Below are positions 6,354 through 13,687 of a stretch of DNA of 14,995 bases, one piece after another. Each line of letters starts with the position of its first letter. Position 1 is the first letter of the stretch. This DNA is from Lachnospiraceae bacterium (GTDB taxonomy: Bacteria; Bacillota_A; Clostridia; Lachnospirales; Lachnospiraceae): positions 1-14,995 of the forward strand of contig JAFZJK010000181.1 of the NCBI GenBank assembly GCA_017553965.1, in the 5' to 3' direction. The notes below the pieces were generated by a model that saw nothing but the letters and a program-made list of their open reading frames with translations, searched no databases and was not told the origin of the DNA. The position numbers and the translations under genes are program-made.

Positions 6354-9300
6354 TTATTTAAGTCTTATCGCTTTCATATCGGCAAACAGACCTCTTAACT
6401 GTTTTATTATCTCTTCCGGTTTGAATGAAAAATTCTTTTTCCCTCGTTCCGGGGTAAGGATATAATCAAACTTCGGTACTTTTCCCGGATACATCTTAAA
6501 TGCACCTTCATATTTTCTTATAAGTTCAGGAAGCTGCGCCACATCAAGCAATGCCTTTTCATACATTTCAAGTTTGACCACGCAGCCCTTTTGGGATATA
6601 CCGGTCACAAATGCATCATGTGCTTCAGCCTTGGTCAGAGCTATATTCAACAGGTTGATGACCGGAGTGGGAGGCTCGCCGTATCGGTCGGTCAGCTCCT
6701 CTTCAAGGTCCATCATCATTTCATATGTATCTACCGAAGCTATACGCTTATACATGTCAAGCTTCTGAAGCTCATTTTTGATATAAGCCGAAGGGATAAA
6801 CGCATCCATCTCAAGGTCTATGGTAGTCTGGTAATAGTCCATCTCAAGCTCACCGGGTTTAAGATTCTTTATAGCCTGGTTAAGCATCTTGCAGTAAAGC
6901 TCGTAACCTACCGCCTCCATATGTCCGCTCTGTTCTGCACCGAGCAGGTTTCCCGCGCCTCTTATCTCAAGATCGCGCATGGCGATCCTTATACCGCTTC
7001 CAAGCTCGGTAAACTCCTTGATGGCTTCAAGCCTTTTTTCAGCTTCTTCTTTTAAGATCTTATCCCTCTTGTACATCATAAACGCATAGGCTGTACGGTT
7101 GGAACGTCCGACCCTGCCTCTTAACTGGTACAGCTGGGACAGACCGAATCTGTCAGCCTCATCTATGATGATAGTGTTTACATTAGATATGTCAAGTCCT
7201 GTCTCTATGATGGTGGTGGATACGAGTACATCGATATCCCCGTTTACAAACGAGAACATGATATCCTCAAGCTCTCTTTCATTCATCCTGCCATGCGCAA
7301 AGACTATGTTGGCATCGGGCAGAAGCTTTCTTAAGGAAGCTGTTACATCCTCTATGCCTGCCACGCGGTTATGGACATAGTATACCTGTCCGCCCCTGCC
7401 CAGTTCACGGTTGATCGCTTCTCTGACCACTTCTTCATTGTATTCTAAAACAAATGTCTGTATGGGAAGTCTGTCAACGGGTGCCTCATCCAGCACGCTC
7501 ATATCACGGATGCCTGCAAGGCTCATATGCAGAGTTCTGGGGATGGGAGTGGCGGTAAGTGTCAGCACATCCACGTTTCCCTTCATCTGCTTGATCTTTT
7601 CCTTGTGTGTTACACCGAATCTCTGCTCCTCGTCCACTATAAGGAGTCCCAGATTCTTAAATGCTATATCCTTGGATAAAAGCCTGTGGGTACCTATAAC
7701 GATATCCATCAGACCGTTTTTTACTTTTTCTATGATCTTTTTCTGCTCCGAAGGAGATTTAAACCTGGAGAGCATACCAATGTTTACCGGGTAGCCGCCC
7801 ATACGCTGGGTAAAGGTATTATAATGCTGCTGTGCCAGTATGGTAGTCGGAACGAGCAATGCTACCTGCTTTCCGTCCTGTACTGCCTTAAATGCAGCCC
7901 TTATGGCTATCTCCGTTTTTCCGAAACCTACGTCTCCGCATATAAGACGGTCCATGATCTTGGTGCTTTCCATGTCCTTCTTGGTCTCTTCTATAGCTTT
8001 TAACTGATCTTCGGTCTCTTCGAAAGGGAAAAGCTCCTCAAACTCTGTCTGCCATACGGTGTCCTTGCCGAAGGAATGACCGGTACTGGCCTCTCTTAAC
8101 GCATAAAGCCTTATAAGTTCGCCGGCTATCTCCTTTACAGCACCTTGGACTTTTGCCTTGGTCTTTTTCCATTCGCCTGAATCCAGACGGTTAAGCTTAG
8201 GCGGTTTTCCTGTGTCCGCACCCGAATACTTCTGCAGCTGGCCCATGGCTGCTGCCGCTACATACAAAGTGCCTCCGCCGCTGTATTCCACCTTTATGTA
8301 ATCCTTGAAGATGCCGTTCATCTCCATCTGTTCCAAGCCGCGGTATACTCCCACGCCATAGCTTTCATGGACCACATAGTCCCCTGCATTAAGCTCGGCA
8401 AAGCTCTCTATACGGGTGCCCTGATTACTGTATTTTTTCTTTTTTCTTGTGGTCTTCTGTACTCCGAATATATCGGTCTCGCATACTACTGCAAATCTGA
8501 TGAGCGGGTATTCGAAGCCTCTGCTTAATGACCCAGAAAGTACCACTACTTCTCCCTCTTCGGGAGCTCTTTCGTGATCGGCACTGAAAAAAGCCGTAAG
8601 GCCGTTATCCCTTAAATCCTCTGCCAGATGTACGGCTCTGGACTTCGATGCCGCAACCAATATAACCTTATACTTTTTCTTTTTCCACTTTAAAAGGTCG
8701 GAAATAAGCATGTCAAAATTACCGTTATATGATGCTGTAGCTGAAACAGACAGCTCAAATGCCGACGCTGTAGGCAGCTTCGTAAAACGGTAATCCATGG
8801 TACTGAGCATGACAAGGCTCATTTTTGAAAGCACCGAAAAAATACGGTTTGCTTTAAAAACCGCATCCGTCTGCTTTGGGAAGATGTATCCTCTCACCAG
8901 TCTTCCCTTCATGCTCTCATCAAATTCATATTCAAGCGCATCGAGGCTTTCGGATACCATCTTGGGTTCATCCATAAAAACCGTCGTGCGGCTAACATCA
9001 AAATATTCAAAGAATGAGACTGTATTATCCAAAAAATAGCTGACATAGCTGTCCAGTCCCACTTTGCCGGATAAGAATTCCAGGTTTTCCTTAAACTCAC
9101 GCAATGTCCTTTTAAGATTCGTTACCGCACTCTCATCCTCTGATGCCTTAAGCTCTTTTTCCTGCTTTTTGGCATCTTTTTCTATTAAAGCTATGCCTTT
9201 TTCCTGCTCGTTCTTAGATACTATTATCTCCTGAGCGGGAAATATCTCACAGCTTTCTATGTTGGCGATACTTCGCTGGCTGGCCGCATCATAGCTTCTT

Positions 9301-9905
9301 ATGGAGTCTATGGTGTCTCCCCAGAACTCTATTCTTACAGGTACTTCTTCCTGTACCGGGAATACATCCACTATGCCGCCTCTTACAGCAAACTGTCCGG
9401 GAAGCTCGGCTATCCCTTCTCTTTGATAGCCTATAGCTACCAGCTTTGCGGCAAGCTCCTCTATCTCAGAGCTGTACCACATATCTATATGTATGATCTG
9501 GCTTTTTAGTCTGTCTACCGGAGGCAGTCTGTCCAAACCTGCTGCAATACTTGTGATGACGGTCATGCTTTCACCGTCTATGATCTTTTTAATGATACTA
9601 AGTCTTTCGCACTGCAGCGTATTTCCTCTGACATCCGCACTGTAAAAAAGGATATCCTTTGCCGGATAAAAATATGTATTCTTATCATACATAACAAAAT
9701 CCGACATCAGTTCCTTGGCTCTTAAGTCATTTTCGGCAATAATAAGCCGGACAGGGCTCTTTGTTTCGGAAACCGCTGCCATAAGGTTACACTTTTCGGA
9801 CCCTATGCAGCCGGTCACTCTCACCGGAGTCCTGCCTTTTTTAAGTGCCGTCTTTATATCTTCTATGACGGTATATTCACTTAACGCTTGTGTCAGTGCA
9901 TTCAT
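6354..9905 (-). CDS. mfd: transcription-repair coupling factor Mfd
   Basis: A DNA translocase that removes RNA polymerase stalled at lesions and recruits UvrA for nucleotide excision repair. At 1183 residues it is full length (about 1150-1180 in well-known homologues). The order is complete: an N-terminal UvrB-homology region (to about 330), the CarD-like RNA-polymerase-interacting domain starting near residue 505 (GDYVVHESYGVGVYRG), and the superfamily 2 motor with Walker A GDVGFGKT (657-664), DEEQ (758-761), TATPIPRTL (about 785-795) and the QLRGRVGR motif VI. The C-terminal TRCF domain starts near residue 1033 (FIPSAYIKNE, DRYGEPP). The ATG lies 21 nt after the pth stop, but the gap AAGCAAATAAGTTTTATAAATT has no good Shine-Dalgarno sequence, suggesting translational coupling to pth. 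The neighbours pth upstream and a PrsA-like gene downstream match the usual clostridial order. Confidence 0.98.
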   Translation of the reverse strand: MNALTQALSEYTVIEDIKTALKKGRTPVRVTGCIGSEKCNLMAAVSETKSPVRLIIAENDLRAKELMSDFVMYDKNTYFYPAKDILFYSADVRGNTLQCERLSIIKKIIDGESMTVITSIAAGLDRLPPVDRLKSQIIHIDMWYSSEIEELAAKLVAIGYQREGIAELPGQFAVRGGIVDVFPVQEEVPVRIEFWGDTIDSIRSYDAASQRSIANIESCEIFPAQEIIVSKNEQEKGIALIEKDAKKQEKELKASEDESAVTNLKRTLREFKENLEFLSGKVGLDSYVSYFLDNTVSFFEYFDVSRTTVFMDEPKMVSESLDALEYEFDESMKGRLVRGYIFPKQTDAVFKANRIFSVLSKMSLVMLSTMDYRFTKLPTASAFELSVSATASYNGNFDMLISDLLKWKKKKYKVILVAASKSRAVHLAEDLRDNGLTAFFSADHERAPEEGEVVVLSGSLSRGFEYPLIRFAVVCETDIFGVQKTTRKKKKYSNQGTRIESFAELNAGDYVVHESYGVGVYRGLEQMEMNGIFKDYIKVEYSGGGTLYVAAAAMGQLQKYSGADTGKPPKLNRLDSGEWKKTKAKVQGAVKEIAGELIRLYALREASTGHSFGKDTVWQTEFEELFPFEETEDQLKAIEETKKDMESTKIMDRLICGDVGFGKTEIAIRAAFKAVQDGKQVALLVPTTILAQQHYNTFTQRMGGYPVNIGMLSRFKSPSEQKKIIEKVKNGLMDIVIGTHRLLSKDIAFKNLGLLIVDEEQRFGVTHKEKIKQMKGNVDVLTLTATPIPRTLHMSLAGIRDMSVLDEAPVDRLPIQTFVLEYNEEVVREAINRELGRGGQVYYVHNRVAGIEDVTASLRKLLPDANIVFAHGRMNERELEDIMFSFVNGDIDVLVSTTIIETGLDISNVNTIIIDEADRFGLSQLYQLRGRVGRSNRTAYAFMMYKRDKILKEEAEKRLEAIKEFTELGSGIRIAMRDLEIRGAGNLLGAEQSGHMEAVGYELYCKMLNQAIKNLKPGELEMDYYQTTIDLEMDAFIPSAYIKNELQKLDMYKRIASVDTYEMMMDLEEELTDRYGEPPTPVINLLNIALTKAEAHDAFVTGISQKGCVVKLEMYEKALLDVAQLPELIRKYEGAFKMYPGKVPKFDYILTPERGKKNFSFKPEEIIKQLRGLFADMKAIRLK

Positions 9906-9926
9906 AATTTATAAAACTTATTTGCT

Positions 9927-10634
9927 TTATGTTTCGGGATTGTCAGTCTCGGGTATTTGGCCACATTCGGTTATAGGATCATTCGCCGGTACCTGTTTAG
10001 TATCAGTTGCAGGATTATTATCTGAATTCTGCACAGTTTCGGATGCAGGCTTTTTCTTGGGTTTGGGATTTGGGTTGATATTAAAACGGTTCATGGCTGT
10101 CCCGATATCATCCGATATCCAGGTCTCAACCGCACCCACCGCATTTTTTATAGCCTCACGCATTACCGGCTCATCGTCCTTTGAAAATCTGGCCAGCACA
10201 TAATCAGCCAGGTCCCAGCCTTCTGTTTTTTCACCCACGCCTACTCTTATCCTAGGGAAGGCTTCGGTACCCAGATGAGCTATGATGTTCTTTAATCCGT
10301 TATGTCCGCCGGCGCTGCCCTTTGCTCTAATGCGGAGCCTGCCTGTATCCAAGTTTATATCATCACAGATTACGATAAGGTTTTCCGGCTCGATCTTAAA
10401 AAAGTCAGCTATCTGGCCCACGCATTCACCGCTTAGATTCATATAGGTCTGGGGCTGTACGAGGAGTACCTTTTCGCCTCCGATAAAGCCGTCACCTATA
10501 AGACCATTGAATTTTTTATTGTTTATCTTTATGTTATACTTGTCTGCCAATGCAGTCACGGTATCAAAGCCTATATTATGCCTTGTACCTGCGTATTTCA
10601 TGCCCGGATTGCCCAGGCCTATTATTACTCTCAT
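9927..10634 (-). CDS. pth: peptidyl-tRNA hydrolase with C-terminal extension
   Basis: It cleaves the ester bond of peptidyl-tRNA that has dropped off ribosomes, recycling tRNA in the cytoplasm. The conserved core spans residues 1-187: GLGNPG with N9, the catalytic H19 in TRHNIGF, N66 in YMNLSG, D91 in CDDINLD and N112 in GGHNGL match the active-site set of bacterial Pth. After MNRFNIN the protein continues for 48 residues rich in P, N, T, D, E and K with repeated P-x-T-D-like words; most Pth proteins end near residue 185-195, so this is a disordered-looking addition. The ATG has GAGGAA at 10641-10646 with a 6-nt gap. The gene follows the SPOUT methyltransferase after 71 nt and precedes mfd by 21 nt. 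The core assignment is secure; the tail has no recognised function. Confidence 0.97.
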   Translation of the reverse strand: MRVIIGLGNPGMKYAGTRHNIGFDTVTALADKYNIKINNKKFNGLIGDGFIGGEKVLLVQPQTYMNLSGECVGQIADFFKIEPENLIVICDDINLDTGRLRIRAKGSAGGHNGLKNIIAHLGTEAFPRIRVGVGEKTEGWDLADYVLARFSKDDEPVMREAIKNAVGAVETWISDDIGTAMNRFNINPNPKPKKKPASETVQNSDNNPATDTKQVPANDPITECGQIPETDNPET

Positions 10635-10705
10635 TTTTCGTTCCTCGTAACAATCGACATGTATTCTCTCTACTCTTCAGGGTTATCATTTACTCATGTC
10701 CAGGT

Positions 10706-11578
10706 TTAAATATGGAATAACAGGATAGCTGCCGCTATAGCAGCGTTTAACGACTCGATCTGCCCTGCCATGGGGATGAATACTCTCTTATCCGCAACGC
10801 TTACAGCCTCATCAGTCAAACCGTTTCCTTCATTACCTATCATAATAGCACATTTTTTATCAAATTGCATCTCTCTCATGCTCTCACCGCCATGAAGATA
10901 TGCCGCATATACCGTGATGTCTGATTTTTTAAGCTCCTGCACTGCACCGGTAAAGTCCTCAACATATACGAATGGAACTCTGAATACCGATCCCATCGTT
11001 GAACGGATTACCTTGGGATTAAATATGTCTGCACAGTCACGGCTCATTATTATGCCCGATGCCCCCGCAGCCTCGGCAGTCCTAAGCATGGTGCCAAGGT
11101 TTCCGGGATCCTGGATGTTTTCAAGGATAAGGAACCTGCTTTGAGTATCATTTGCGGTATCCGAACCGTCATTTTTACAGGCCAAGCTAAGTATTTCTTT
11201 TAGGTCATGCTCCGGCTTACTTACCGTACAAAGTATCCCTTGCGGTGTGACGGTTTTGCTTAAGCTGTCAAAAACGCTGTCTTTTACTGTATATATCTGC
11301 ACGTTTTCCTGGCCCGCTTTGGAGAGTCCTACCGTACCTGCACGTTTTTTCATGCTGTTAGAATAATCCCCCAGAATAACATCTGCCGGATGTTCCTTTA
11401 GGAAGCTTTCGGACACATATATGTCCTTTATGTACTCCGGTGCTGTTTTGAGAGTATCCTGAAATATCCTGAGCCCTTCAATTACAAAAAGGCCCTGCTT
11501 ATCGCGTTCCTTTTTTGAGCTTAGCAGGGCCGATATATTTTTTAGCTTTTCGTTTTTACTGCTTGTGATGATCTCCAT
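10706..11578 (-). CDS. SPOUT-class (TrmH/SpoU family) RNA 2'-O-methyltransferase
   Basis: It methylates a ribose 2'-hydroxyl in rRNA or tRNA using S-adenosylmethionine. The N-terminal part (about residues 5-110) resembles the SpoU substrate-binding domain (QGLFVIEGLRIFQDTL). The C-terminal SPOUT knot domain shows all three motifs: NIQDPGNLGTMLRTAEAAGA (about 154-173), IGNEGNGL (247-254) and IPMAGQIESLNAAIAAA (about 268-284). The length of about 290 is normal for RlmB/TrmH-like proteins such as Bacillus YsgA; the exact target base is not decidable here, so no symbol is given. Two ATGs are adjacent (11581 and 11578). The GAGGA at 11584-11588 leaves only 2 nt before the first and 5 nt before the second, so the second is preferred. 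That ribosome binding site overlaps the prfA stop codon, implying translational coupling with prfA. Confidence 0.93.
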   Translation of the reverse strand: MEIITSSKNEKLKNISALLSSKKERDKQGLFVIEGLRIFQDTLKTAPEYIKDIYVSESFLKEHPADVILGDYSNSMKKRAGTVGLSKAGQENVQIYTVKDSVFDSLSKTVTPQGILCTVSKPEHDLKEILSLACKNDGSDTANDTQSRFLILENIQDPGNLGTMLRTAEAAGASGIIMSRDCADIFNPKVIRSTMGSVFRVPFVYVEDFTGAVQELKKSDITVYAAYLHGGESMREMQFDKKCAIMIGNEGNGLTDEAVSVADKRVFIPMAGQIESLNAAIAAAILLFHI

Positions 11579-11586
11579 CATTATCC

Positions 11587-12660
11587 TCAGCTTTCACTCA
11601 TTTTTAAAAGCTTAGCCGCCTGGTCAGCCGCGGTAAGGCTGTCGATAAGCTGGTCTAAGTTACCGTTCATGACATCCTCTAAGGTATAAAGTGTGAGCTT
11701 GATCCTGTGGTCCGTACAACGGCTCTGAGGGAAGTTATAGGTTCTGATCTTTTCGGATCTGTCACCGGTACCTACCTGGCTTCTTTTTGCTTCCGCTTCG
11801 GCATCATGCGCTTTTTCAAGTTCCAGCTCATAAAGCTTTGCACGAAGTACTCTTAAAGCCTTGTCCCTGTTTTTCAGCTGACTCTTTTCATCCTGACAGG
11901 AAATAACGATACCTGTCGGGATATGTGTAAGTCTGACCGCCGAGTCAGTGGTGTTGACACACTGTCCGCCATTTCCGGATGCTCTGAACACATCAAATTT
12001 GCAGTCATTTAAATCAAGATTTACTTCAACTTCCTCTGCTTCCGGCATGATTGCCACGGTAGCTGTGGAAGTATGTATTCTTCCGCCGGATTCGGTCACC
12101 GGTATACGCTGCACACGGTGCACTCCGCTCTCGTATTTAAGCTTGGAGTATGCTCCCTTGCCGTTTACCATAAAAATAACTTCCTTAAAACCGCCTATAC
12201 CGCTTTCGTTGACGCTTACCAGCTCTATTTTCCATCTTTGGGAATCCGCATATTTAGAGTACATGCGGTACAGTTCGGCGGCAAAAAGCGCTGCCTCATC
12301 CCCGCCTGCTCCGCCTCTTATCTCAACTACCACGTTTTTCTCATCGTTGGGATCCTTGGGTAAGAGCAGTATCTTTAATTCATTTTCTATCTCGGGAACA
12401 CGCTGTTTCGAACTTGAAAGCTCTTCCTTTATGAGCTCTCTCATCTCGGGATCGTTTTCCGCATCAAGAAGCTCAAGACTTTCCTCTATGTTCTTTTTTA
12501 CGGATTTGTATTCCCTGTATTTCTCTACGATGCTTCCCATGTCGGTCTGTTCCTTCATGAGTTTGCGGAACCTGGCCTGATCATTTACCACCTGGGGCTC
12601 GGAAAGCTCTGCCTGTATTTCCTCGTAGCGCCTTTCCAGTTCTTCTATCTTTTCAAACAT
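11587..12660 (-). CDS. prfA: peptide chain release factor 1 (RF1)
   Basis: It recognises UAA and UAG stop codons in the ribosomal A site and triggers release of the finished peptide. The 357-residue length is standard. The stop-codon-reading tripeptide is PVT at residues 187-189 (P-x-T, as in RF1, not the SPF of RF2), within [20 protein letters not shown]. The catalytic GGQ loop is at 231-233 ([20 protein letters not shown]). The ATG is preceded by GAGGTG with a 6-nt gap, and this ribosome binding site lies inside a dispersed repeat. It stands 64 nt after prmC, whose product methylates the glutamine of this GGQ loop, and only 5-8 nt before the SPOUT methyltransferase gene. Confidence 0.98.
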   Translation of the reverse strand: MFEKIEELERRYEEIQAELSEPQVVNDQARFRKLMKEQTDMGSIVEKYREYKSVKKNIEESLELLDAENDPEMRELIKEELSSSKQRVPEIENELKILLLPKDPNDEKNVVVEIRGGAGGDEAALFAAELYRMYSKYADSQRWKIELVSVNESGIGGFKEVIFMVNGKGAYSKLKYESGVHRVQRIPVTESGGRIHTSTATVAIMPEAEEVEVNLDLNDCKFDVFRASGNGGQCVNTTDSAVRLTHIPTGIVISCQDEKSQLKNRDKALRVLRAKLYELELEKAHDAEAEAKRSQVGTGDRSEKIRTYNFPQSRCTDHRIKLTLYTLEDVMNGNLDQLIDSLTAADQAAKLLKMSES

Positions 12661-12666
12661 TCTTTA

Positions 12667-12672
12667 CACCTC
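12667..12672 (-). promoter_or_regulatory. ribosome binding site of prfA, carried by a repeat element
   Basis: On the minus strand GAGGTG (six matches to the AGGAGGTG anti-16S consensus) ends 6 nt before the prfA ATG. The same bases form the outer edge of repeat copy B; the corresponding edge of copy A reads GAGGGG on the minus strand. Confidence 0.7.
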
Positions 12673-12713
12673 ATAAGTCTGCTGTGCAGACAGCTCCCCC
12701 ATAAAGGGAAGCC
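12667..12713. repeat. dispersed double-hairpin repeat, copy B
   Basis: Same layout and orientation as copy A at 2367-2414. GTCTGC/GCAGAC with a TGT loop (12677-12691) is intact. The second hairpin (12693-12712) is degraded by a T-to-C change in the left arm and loss of one G from the right arm. It fills almost the whole 64-nt gap between prmC and prfA and would place folded RNA just upstream of the prfA ribosome binding site in the shared transcript. Confidence 0.78.
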
Positions 12714-12724
12714 AAGTGTCATCT

Positions 12725-13678
12725 TTAATATCTTCCTTCTATTACTCGACGTAGCCCTGCCAGGTCACGGTGTACTTCCACTTCCGTAAATCCTGCCGAC
12801 TCCATCATTTCTCTTACAGGTTCTGCCTGTAAGTCATCAAACTCCATAAGAAGCCTGCCGCCCGGATAAAGATAGCCTGCTGCTTCTCTAACTATCCTGC
12901 GGTAAAAATCCATACCGTCCTCGCCGCCGTCAAGTGCCAGTCTTGGTTCATGCTCCGAGATCTCGGGCATGAGCCCGTCAATCTCATTTCTTACTATATA
13001 AGGCGGATTGGCTGTTATTATATGGTATTTTCCTGTTATACTGTTAAACAGGTCACTGATCACAAAATCATAATCAAGACCATCAGGTGACATACCGGTT
13101 TCTTTCAACATATCATCCACATTTAACCGATAGTTCTTTTGGGCCAATTCTACAGCCGCTTCCGATATGTCCGCAGCCGTAACCGATATAGCGCACTTTT
13201 CTCTACACTCTTTTAACTCTTTGTACAGATTAAGCCCAACGGATACCGGCACGCACCCGCTTCCGGTACAGATATCAAGTATCCTAAACCCGGTATTATC
13301 TTCGCCAGGGGCATTTTCTTTACTATCCTTAACCATTTTTAAGGCAGCTTCCAGGGCTCTTTTCCCTGCATGCTCGGCAAGTATTTCGGTATCAAATCGG
13401 GGTATCAGCACATCGGGACTGACCAGAAAGGTGTATCCCATAAAATTCTGATTACCTATTATATATTGCAATGGCTCATGTGAGCTTCTGCGCACCAAAA
13501 GTCCTTCATATGCCTTTTCTTCTTCTTGCGGCATCTCATCAAAAAGCTTCATGAGCAGATCTGCTTTGCTTTTGCCTGTAACATAAAGCAACAGATATTC
13601 CGCATCTACTCCGGCTTCCTCTATACCTGCTTTTTCAAGTATGGAAACCCCTCTTTTTTTTGCCTCAGAATAACGCAT
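12725..13678 (-). CDS. prmC: release factor glutamine methyltransferase PrmC (HemK)
   Basis: It N5-methylates the glutamine of the GGQ motif in release factors, increasing termination efficiency. Residues 1-75 form the helical N-terminal substrate-recognition domain, with the QYIIGNQNFMGYTFLVSPD segment leading to IPRFDTE (92-98; the more usual form is IPRPDTE). SAM motif I is LDICTGSG (134-141), and the catalytic NPPY that holds the target glutamine is at 224-227. The end (DLAGLRRVIEGRY) is typical. At 317 residues it is longer than most (about 280-290), because of loops near 113-129 and 187-218. Its target RF1 is the next gene. The ATG is preceded by AAAGGA at 13684-13689 with a 5-nt gap; that site overlaps the stop codon of the DUF1385 gene 9 nt upstream, so the two are translationally coupled. 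Confidence 0.95.
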   Translation of the reverse strand: MRYSEAKKRGVSILEKAGIEEAGVDAEYLLLYVTGKSKADLLMKLFDEMPQEEEKAYEGLLVRRSSHEPLQYIIGNQNFMGYTFLVSPDVLIPRFDTEILAEHAGKRALEAALKMVKDSKENAPGEDNTGFRILDICTGSGCVPVSVGLNLYKELKECREKCAISVTAADISEAAVELAQKNYRLNVDDMLKETGMSPDGLDYDFVISDLFNSITGKYHIITANPPYIVRNEIDGLMPEISEHEPRLALDGGEDGMDFYRRIVREAAGYLYPGGRLLMEFDDLQAEPVREMMESAGFTEVEVHRDLAGLRRVIEGRY

Positions 13679-13687
13679 ATGGATCCT

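Noticed and set aside
10635..10705. Promoter or regulatory hairpin before pth (GACATG/CATGTC pair)
   Set aside because: The pair is short with a 33-nt loop, and no good -35/-10 combination was found on the minus strand.
11948..12580. Long open frame antisense to prfA
   Set aside because: It is the serine/proline-rich complement of a conserved RF1 gene; no independent start signals or motifs.
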